From Pleionea sediminis (GTDB lineage: Bacteria > Pseudomonadota > Gammaproteobacteria > Enterobacterales > Kangiellaceae), in the NCBI RefSeq assembly GCF_007570825.1, contig NZ_SUNB01000001.1, positions 2,170,001 through 2,234,000 on the forward strand: 64,000 nucleotides of DNA, written 5' to 3'. The position numbers were made by a program, and so were the translations under genes. Below the pieces are notes generated by a model. The model did no database searches, was not told the origin of the DNA, and saw nothing but the letters and a program-made list of their open reading frames with translations. Positions 57,725-64,000 of this stretch are shown here, piece by piece (positions within the stretch are counted from its first letter, which is position 1; every line of letters begins with the position of its first letter).

Positions 57725-58417
57725 GTGGATCCCGAAGCCATTGAACAATGGAAAAATACGGTTCACGAACGCGTCAATGACTTAATTGTCTGTAGTGATT
57801 TCAAATTTGGCGAATTAACTGTCGAAGTTGAATCAAAACAGTTAATAGAGCTTTGTCGAAAGTTACGCGATGAAGATGGCCTCCATTTTGAGCAACTTAT
57901 CGATTTGTGTGGTGTCGACTATTCAACGTACGGCCAAATGGAATGGGAAACCGATGATGCGTCAGGAGGTGGTTTTTCTCGAGGAGTTGAGCCTGAAATT
58001 TCTGATAGAGATGTTAATTGGCAAAAACCTCGATTTGCCGTTGTTTATCACTTGCTCTCAATTACTAACGGACATCGCCTCAGAGTTCGATGCTTTGTTC
58101 CCGAAAAGACCCTTATTATCCCTTCAGTGACCAGTATTTGGGCTTCGGCAAACTGGTACGAGCGAGAAGCTTTCGACTTATTTGGAATTCGCTTTGAAAA
58201 TCACGATGATTTAAGAAGATTGTTAACTGACTATGGCTTCTCGGGACATCCATTCCGAAAAGACTTCCCATTAATCGGTCAAGTTGAGTTGCGATACGAC
58301 GCAACCGAAAAGCGCTGTATTTACGAACCAGTATCGATCGAGCCTCGCGTGCTGGTTCCTCGAGTCATTCGGCATGATGCTCGTTATGTAGAGAATAAAA
58401 AAGAGGAGCAGTCTTGA
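57725..58417 (+). CDS. nuoC: NADH-quinone oxidoreductase subunit C
   Basis: Peripheral-arm subunit of the 30-kDa family with a GTG start. It contains the family motif [40 protein letters not shown] near residues 140-180. Here NuoC and NuoD are separate rather than fused as in Escherichia coli. An extra Gly/Asp-rich stretch near 75-95 lengthens it to 230 residues. Confidence 0.96.
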   Translation: MDPEAIEQWKNTVHERVNDLIVCSDFKFGELTVEVESKQLIELCRKLRDEDGLHFEQLIDLCGVDYSTYGQMEWETDDASGGGFSRGVEPEISDRDVNWQKPRFAVVYHLLSITNGHRLRVRCFVPEKTLIIPSVTSIWASANWYEREAFDLFGIRFENHDDLRRLLTDYGFSGHPFRKDFPLIGQVELRYDATEKRCIYEPVSIEPRVLVPRVIRHDARYVENKKEEQS

Positions 58418-59671
58418 GTGTCTGAAATTCGTAATTACACGATGAACTTTGGACCTGTGCATCCAGCGGCACATGGCGTACTGCGTTTAGTGCTCGAACT
58501 TGATGGTGAGGTGGTACAGCGTGCTGATCCTCATATTGGTTTACTGCATCGCGCTACGGAAAAACTCGCAGAAAGCAAACCGTACAATCAAAGCATCGGT
58601 TACATGGATCGGCTAGATTACGTGTCGATGATGTGTAATGAACATAGTTATGTTTTAGCCATTGAAAAGCTACTTGGCATTACAGTGCCAAAGCGAGCGA
58701 AATATATTCGCGTGTTATTTTCTGAAGTGACACGTATTCTGAATCATCTCCTTTGGTTGGGAGCGCATGGTCTTGATATTGGAGCGATGACTGTCTTTTT
58801 ATATTGCTTTAGAGATCGCGAGCCACTGATGGATGCTTATGAAGCGGTTTCTGGTGCGCGCATGCATGCGACATATTTTCGACCTGGTGGCGTTTATCGT
58901 GATTTACCCGAATCCATGCCAAAGTATGAGTCTTCCCAATGGCGTACGCAAAAAAGTGCTGACGAACTTAATCAAGGTCGTGACGGTTCATTGTTAGATT
59001 TTTTATGGGAATTTACTGAATCCTTTCCGAGTCACATTGACGATTATGAAACTCTGTTAACTGACAATCGAATTTGGAAACAAAGGACCGTAGGAATTGG
59101 CGTTGTTTCTCCAGAACGCGCTTTTCAACTAGGGTTTTCTGGGCCCATGTTGCGAGGTTCTGGAGTTATATGGGACTTACGTAAAAATCAACCTTACGAA
59201 GTTTACAGCGAACTGGACTTCGATATTCCTATTGGCAAAAACGGGGATTGTTACGATCGATATTTAGTTCGAGTTGAAGAAATGCGTCAATCTACACGTA
59301 TTATTCGTCAATGTATTCAATGGTTACGTGAGAACTCTGGTCCTGTCATTGCGAAAGATTTTAAAGTTGCGCCACCTAGTCGTAAAGAGATGAAAGATGA
59401 TATGGAAGCATTGATTCATCACTTTAAATTATTCACTGAAGGTTTTTGTGTTCCAGAAGGAGAGGCATACGCTGCTGTTGAACATCCTAAAGGCGAGTTT
59501 GGTATTTATTTAATTTCTGATGGCGCAAACAAACCCTATCGAGTAAAAATACGTGCGCCTGGTTTTGCTCATTTAGCGTCAATGGATGAATTGATACGGG
59601 GGCATATGTTAGCAGATGTAGTTGCGATGATCGGTACCATGGATATTGTTTTTGGGGAGATCGATCGGTGA
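58418..59671 (+). CDS. nuoD: NADH-quinone oxidoreductase subunit D
   Basis: Forms the quinone-binding cavity with NuoB. It begins with [19 protein letters not shown], with the quinone-contact histidine in HPAAHG and [11 protein letters not shown] near 40, and ends in VFGEIDR. The start is GTG directly after the nuoC stop. Length 417. Confidence 0.97.
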   Translation: MSEIRNYTMNFGPVHPAAHGVLRLVLELDGEVVQRADPHIGLLHRATEKLAESKPYNQSIGYMDRLDYVSMMCNEHSYVLAIEKLLGITVPKRAKYIRVLFSEVTRILNHLLWLGAHGLDIGAMTVFLYCFRDREPLMDAYEAVSGARMHATYFRPGGVYRDLPESMPKYESSQWRTQKSADELNQGRDGSLLDFLWEFTESFPSHIDDYETLLTDNRIWKQRTVGIGVVSPERAFQLGFSGPMLRGSGVIWDLRKNQPYEVYSELDFDIPIGKNGDCYDRYLVRVEEMRQSTRIIRQCIQWLRENSGPVIAKDFKVAPPSRKEMKDDMEALIHHFKLFTEGFCVPEGEAYAAVEHPKGEFGIYLISDGANKPYRVKIRAPGFAHLASMDELIRGHMLADVVAMIGTMDIVFGEIDR

Positions 59672-60198
59672 TGAGTGAGAAAAAACAAATTCGCTTGAAA
59701 ACACTAGTTTCAAAAGAGGCGATTGATGAAATTGAACATTGGCGCTCAAAATACCCAGCAGAGCGAAAACGCCCCCCAATTATTGCCGCTTTAAAAGTTG
59801 TTCAGGCTGAAAATGGAAATTCTTTGAATGATGACTTGATGATGGCATTAGCCGATTATCTTGATGTACCACACATTGCTGTTTTCGAAGTCGCGACGTT
59901 TTATACCATGTTTCATTTAAAGCCAGTTGGTGAACATGTTATTTCCGTATGCACTAATTTGTCGTGCATGATGTGCGGATCAAAATCTATTGTTGAACAT
60001 TTAGAAAAGCGCTTGAAAATTTCTCTTGGTGAAACGACTCATGATGGACGTTTTACTCTGAAAGAAGTGGAGTGTATGGCCGCATGTGCGGGCGCTCCTA
60101 TGTTGGAAGTAAGTGAAACTTATCATGAAAACTTAACCTTTGAAAAAGTTGACTCCATTTTGGAAGAGCTTGGACTGGAGGTAGCTCATGGCGAATGA
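59668..60198 (+). CDS. nuoE: NADH-quinone oxidoreductase subunit E
   Basis: Carries the [2Fe-2S] cluster N1a. The four ligands are in CTNLSC (C-x4-C, near 95) and CMAAC (C-x3-C, near 135). Length 176. The start may be GTG 59668, which has GGAG at eight bases, or ATG 59671, which overlaps the nuoD stop. It overlaps nuoF by 11 bases. Confidence 0.96.
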   Translation: MMSEKKQIRLKTLVSKEAIDEIEHWRSKYPAERKRPPIIAALKVVQAENGNSLNDDLMMALADYLDVPHIAVFEVATFYTMFHLKPVGEHVISVCTNLSCMMCGSKSIVEHLEKRLKISLGETTHDGRFTLKEVECMAACAGAPMLEVSETYHENLTFEKVDSILEELGLEVAHGE

Positions 60199-61474
60199 GG
60201 TTTGTTTTCGAACAATGCATCTCGATGAGCCTTGGACTCTTGAAGCCTATAAAAGCGTTGGCGGATATCAAATTTGGCAAGACATTCTAAAAAATAAAAC
60301 TCCAGCTAATGAAATTATTGAACAGTTGAAGTTATCAGCATTGCGCGGTCGCGGTGGTGCAGGGTTCCCAACCGGACTGAAATGGAGTTTTATGCCTAGG
60401 GGAATGCCCGGGCAAAAATATGTTGTTTGCAATTCTGACGAAGGAGAGCCCGGAACGTTTAAAGACAGAGATATCATGCGGTATAACCCTCACCAACTCA
60501 TCGAGGGAATGGCCATTGGTGGTTATGTTATGACGGCAACTGTAGGATATAACTATTTACGCGGTGAGTTTTATGAACCTTTTGCTCGGATGGAGCAAGC
60601 TCTTAAAGAAGCTTACGACCAAGGATTCTTAGGAAAAAACATATTGGGTTCAGGAGTTGATTTTGATTTATACAATCACCTTGGAGCTGGGGCTTATATA
60701 TGTGGAGAGGAAACGGCTCTGATAGAGTCACTCGAAGGAAAAAAAGGACAGCCAAGGTTTAAACCTCCTTTTCCGGCAAATTATGGTGTTTTTGGTCGTC
60801 CTACAAATATCAACAATACAGAAAGTTATGCTTCTGTGCCGGCCATTTTACAACACGGCGGCCAGTGGTTTTTAGATCTCGGTAAACCAAACAATGGTGG
60901 TACAAAAATCTTTTCCGTATCTGGGCATGTCGCTAAGCCTGGAAATTATGAAATCGGACTGGGTACGCCTTTCGTTGAATTGCTGAAAATGTGCGGGGGT
61001 ATGCGCGGCGAGAAACCTTTAAAAGCGGTGATTCCTGGAGGCTCTTCTTCACCTATTCTAACGGCAGAAATAATGAGTGATATCACTATGGATTACGATG
61101 CATTAGGAAAAGCCGGAACGATGTTAGGTTCTGGAGCTGTCATTGTTATTGAAGAAGGTACTTGTATGGTTGAACTTGCGGCTCGGACTGCACATTTTTA
61201 TTTTGAAGAATCATGCGGTCAGTGTACGCCATGTCGTGAAGGAACCGGATGGATGTCTCGTGTATTGCATCGGATATTAAAAGGACAGGGGCAAATGGAA
61301 GATTTGGATAAGCTTTCCGATATTGCCAATAACATTATGGGTCGAACCATTTGTGCTTTAGGTGATGCTGCTGCGATGCCAATGAACGGATTTTTAAAAC
61401 ATTATCGTCATGAGTTCGAGCATATGATTCGTACTGGTCGACGGTGGGTTGATGATCATCAGGAAGCGGCTTAG
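60188..61474 (+). CDS. nuoF: NADH-quinone oxidoreductase subunit F
   Basis: NADH-oxidising subunit with FMN and [4Fe-4S] cluster N3. It shows [17 protein letters not shown] near 55, the NAD/FMN region [17 protein letters not shown] near 175 and the cluster ligands [14 protein letters not shown] near 345. Length 428. It is followed by nuoG after 37 bases. Confidence 0.97.
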   Translation: MANEVCFRTMHLDEPWTLEAYKSVGGYQIWQDILKNKTPANEIIEQLKLSALRGRGGAGFPTGLKWSFMPRGMPGQKYVVCNSDEGEPGTFKDRDIMRYNPHQLIEGMAIGGYVMTATVGYNYLRGEFYEPFARMEQALKEAYDQGFLGKNILGSGVDFDLYNHLGAGAYICGEETALIESLEGKKGQPRFKPPFPANYGVFGRPTNINNTESYASVPAILQHGGQWFLDLGKPNNGGTKIFSVSGHVAKPGNYEIGLGTPFVELLKMCGGMRGEKPLKAVIPGGSSSPILTAEIMSDITMDYDALGKAGTMLGSGAVIVIEEGTCMVELAARTAHFYFEESCGQCTPCREGTGWMSRVLHRILKGQGQMEDLDKLSDIANNIMGRTICALGDAAAMPMNGFLKHYRHEFEHMIRTGRRWVDDHQEAA

Positions 61475-61511
61475 CTATGAGCGGCTTTCGAATTTTTAAA
61501 TTGAGGATGGT

Positions 61512-63755
61512 ATGGGAATAGTTCATATCGAAATTGATGGTGTTGCCCTTGAAGCTGAAACAGGTTCGATGATCATCGAAGTTGCTGACGAAGCTGGCAT
61601 GCACATCCCTCGATTTTGCTATCACAAAAAATTGTCTGTTGCTGCAAATTGTCGCATGTGCCTTGTCGATGTTTCCAATGCACCTAAAGCTTTACCTGCC
61701 TGTGCAACGCCTGTTGCTGAAGGTATGAAAGTTTTTACCCAATCAACAAAAGCGAGAATTGCCCAAAAAGCGGTGATGGAGTTTTTATTAATTAATCATC
61801 CCCTTGACTGTCCGATATGTGATCAAGGTGGGGAGTGTGAATTGCAAGATGTTGCCATGGGATTTGGTAATGACATTTCTCGGTTTACCGAAGGAAAGCG
61901 AGTTGTTAAAGATAAGAATATCGGCCCGTTGATTCAAACGGACATGACTCGATGTATTCATTGCACACGATGTGTCCGTTTTGGTACCGAGGTTGTTGGT
62001 ATGCGAGAAATGGGGGCGACCGGCCGTGGTGAACACATGGAAATTGGCACTTATATCGAAAAAAGTATTGAATCGGAAGTGTCGGGAAATATTATTGATC
62101 TTTGTCCCGTTGGAGCATTGACGGCAAAACCTTCTTTATTTCGTGCTCGTGCGTGGGAAATGCAGTCGTCTCCTTCCATTGCTCCGCATGATTGTCTAGG
62201 AACCAATATAGATATTCATCATCGACGAGGAGAAGTTATACGAGTAGTTCCGCGAGAGAATGAAAGTATTAACGAAGTTTGGATAAGCGATCGCGATCGA
62301 TTTTCATATCAGGCCTTAAATGAAAGTAAACGATTGACACAACCTAAAATAAAAAAGAATGATCGATGGGAAGAGTGTGACTGGGAAACTGCGCTTACTT
62401 TCCTTGTTGATAATTTAAGTGCGATCAAAATAGAGCATGGTCCTGATGCAATTGGTGCACTAGCTTCTCCTTCATGCACACTCGAAGAATTTTATTTGCT
62501 GCAAAAATTAATGAGAGGAATCGGTACGAATAATATCGATCATCGTTTACGACAAGTTGATTTTTCTGTGCAATACGAAGATCCCATTTATCCGGGAATG
62601 GAGTTTAGTATTGATAAGCTCGAAGATATGGATGCAACGTTTTTAGTCGGTGCTGATTTACGACGAGAACAACCTCTTTTGGCATTTCGTCTGCGAAAGT
62701 CAACTCGCTATGGGCGTGTTATGGCTGTTCAATGTTTGGAAACTCATGATAATTACCGAGTATCACCTGAGATAAGAGTTTCTTCGGGTGAGTTAGTTGG
62801 TGAGTTGCAAGGAATTGTTGCTGCCTTGATAGAGCAATCGAGCGAGCCTGTGAGTGCGAAGCTTACGGAACTTTTTGAATCTGTTACACCCAGTGACGAT
62901 CAGAGAACAATCGCTTCCGAGTTACGAATCAACGAAAATGCTTGTGTCATTGTGGGACAAACGGCATTAGAGCACACTCACAGCGGTCACATCCGTTGGT
63001 TAGCAAGGCAGGTCAGCGAGCTTTCCAGAGCGGAATACGGAGAGTTGACTCATGGCGCAAATACTGCAGGTGCTTATATTGCAGGAGCGCTTCCGCATCG
63101 TTTACCTGCTGCTGAAGAAAGTAACGTTTGTGGCTGGAATACGCAGCAAATGTTGCAAAAAGGATTGACTGGTTATTTGTTATGCCATACTGAACCAGAA
63201 CTTGACTCCAGTTATCGTGATGCTGCACGAGCTTCATTATTAAAATCACAGTTTGTTGCTTGTTTAACGCCTTTTGCTGACGGTGAGTTTAATGACTATG
63301 CCAATGTGCTTTTACCCGTTGCAGCGTTTTCAGAAACATCTGGAACCTTCGTTAACGTTTGTGGTGAATGGCAAAGTTTTAGTGCTGCCGTCGGGGCTAA
63401 AGGTGAGGCTCGTCCCGCATGGAAAGTGTTGCGAGTGTTAGGAAATTTATTTGAGATTGAAGGTTTCGATTACACTTCATCGCTTGAAATTAAAAATACA
63501 GTCGCTGATAAATACAATAGTACGACAAGTGCTCGTGTTGGCCATCTTTCTATGCCAGAACAGCTTGAGTCTGGCGGAGAAATCCCTAAACCACTTTCAA
63601 TTTACGATATAGATTCGATAACCAGACGAGCTCAATGTTTGCAGCAAACGGTTTACGGTTTGACAAACTGGCGTCGTGATCAAATAAAACGATTATCTGA
63701 AAATCCCACAGCACTATCTGAAGCCAGCGGAACAAAGGAGTCAGTTGATGTTTGA
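61512..63755 (+). CDS. nuoG: NADH-quinone oxidoreductase subunit G
   Basis: Largest peripheral subunit, carrying a chain of iron-sulphur clusters. The N-terminal part has a [2Fe-2S] site ([15 protein letters not shown]), the histidine-ligated region [16 protein letters not shown] near 100, the two 4Fe-4S ferredoxin motifs CIHCTRC and LCPVGALT, then a molybdopterin-oxidoreductase-like domain. At 747 residues it is shorter than the 908-residue Escherichia coli protein, as in many gammaproteobacteria. It overlaps nuoH by eight bases. Confidence 0.96.
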   Translation: MGIVHIEIDGVALEAETGSMIIEVADEAGMHIPRFCYHKKLSVAANCRMCLVDVSNAPKALPACATPVAEGMKVFTQSTKARIAQKAVMEFLLINHPLDCPICDQGGECELQDVAMGFGNDISRFTEGKRVVKDKNIGPLIQTDMTRCIHCTRCVRFGTEVVGMREMGATGRGEHMEIGTYIEKSIESEVSGNIIDLCPVGALTAKPSLFRARAWEMQSSPSIAPHDCLGTNIDIHHRRGEVIRVVPRENESINEVWISDRDRFSYQALNESKRLTQPKIKKNDRWEECDWETALTFLVDNLSAIKIEHGPDAIGALASPSCTLEEFYLLQKLMRGIGTNNIDHRLRQVDFSVQYEDPIYPGMEFSIDKLEDMDATFLVGADLRREQPLLAFRLRKSTRYGRVMAVQCLETHDNYRVSPEIRVSSGELVGELQGIVAALIEQSSEPVSAKLTELFESVTPSDDQRTIASELRINENACVIVGQTALEHTHSGHIRWLARQVSELSRAEYGELTHGANTAGAYIAGALPHRLPAAEESNVCGWNTQQMLQKGLTGYLLCHTEPELDSSYRDAARASLLKSQFVACLTPFADGEFNDYANVLLPVAAFSETSGTFVNVCGEWQSFSAAVGAKGEARPAWKVLRVLGNLFEIEGFDYTSSLEIKNTVADKYNSTTSARVGHLSMPEQLESGGEIPKPLSIYDIDSITRRAQCLQQTVYGLTNWRRDQIKRLSENPTALSEASGTKESVDV

Positions 63756-64000
63756 ATGGATTGAAGAGCTATTGTGGATTTTGGCTAAGATCGGGGCTAT
63801 TTTAGTTCCGTTGATTTTGGCGGTTGCTTATACCACATACGCCGAACGAAAAGTCATTGGCTATATGCAGTTAAGACGAGGACCTAATCGAGTCGGTCCT
63901 CGCGGATTGTTGCAACCCTTCGCTGATGTTATCAAACTTTTAATGAAAGAAATTGTTTTACCAACAGGTGCATCAAAAACGCTATTCATTCTCGGTCCTA
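63748..64000 (+). CDS. nuoH: NADH-quinone oxidoreductase subunit H (partial, window edge)
   Basis: Start of the membrane subunit that forms the quinone chamber. The 84 visible residues include the first helix and [20 protein letters not shown], which is diagnostic of NuoH. The reading frame runs off the end of the window, so this is a truncation of the view and not of the gene. Confidence 0.95.
   Translation, partial: MFEWIEELLWILAKIGAILVPLILAVAYTTYAERKVIGYMQLRRGPNRVGPRGLLQPFADVIKLLMKEIVLPTGASKTLFILGP

Overview
The window looks like a chromosomal core segment of a marine-type gammaproteobacterium with fairly low GC (low-40s percent by eye). The closest fit is probably the Kangiellaceae or a relative in the Oceanospirillales/Alteromonadales. 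The clues are the type IV pilus secretin next to aroKB, an argH(A) fusion, SlmA, secG-tRNA-Leu(GAG), and both a Na+-NQR and a proton-type NDH-1. The taxonomic call is inference. I see no insertion sequence, prophage, CRISPR array or obvious island; coding is dense with short gaps.

1-11.2 kb (+ strand): end of the type IV pilus operon (pilP, pilQ), then aroK-aroB, a DamX-like SPOR/AAA membrane protein, hemE, a YheT-type hydrolase, a small Tat-leader protein with a GMC oxidoreductase (resembling the Lao long-chain alcohol oxidation pair), coaD and a YfhL-type ferredoxin. 11.3-18.5 kb: a patatin-like lipase converges on a minus-strand block with a DUF3301 protein, a stand-alone ExbD, mutM, a GldA/GldFG-like ABC system and an EAL-HDOD protein. 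18.6-19.2 kb: rpmB-rpmG, with rpmG too short for ordinary ORF cutoffs.

19.3-26.8 kb: arginine biosynthesis. argE diverges from argR-argC-argB-argF-argG-argH(A), with a paired ARG-box-like operator between them. ArgH carries an N-acetylglutamate synthase domain, so the first pathway step is fused to the last. 26.9-30.6 kb: a hybrid histidine kinase with two receiver domains and an unrecognised acidic lipoprotein. 30.6-37.6 kb: radC diverging from coaBC-algC-slmA-metallopeptidase, then a CBS protein and yhbY. 37.7-42.7 kb: rlmE, ftsH, folP, glmM.

42.9-51.1 kb: a CBS protein converging on the Na+-NQR locus (nqrABCDEF, then a membrane-anchored degenerate GGDEF protein, apbE and nqrM). 51.5-54.2 kb: a YfiR-like protein overlapping a GGDEF-EAL membrane protein. 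54.4-56.7 kb: tpiA, secG, tRNA-Leu(GAG), an alkyltransferase-like protein and a membrane retropepsin-like protease. 56.9-64.0 kb: nuoABCDEFG and the start of nuoH, cut by the window end.

Most of the window is ordinary core metabolism. The parts most worth a second look are the degenerate GGDEF protein inside the NQR maturation genes, the ABC/GldFG fusion with its small partner, the YfiR plus GGDEF-EAL pair, the kinase-lipoprotein pair, and several unexplained inverted repeats in leaders and gaps. I did not find a convincing wholly new multi-gene system.
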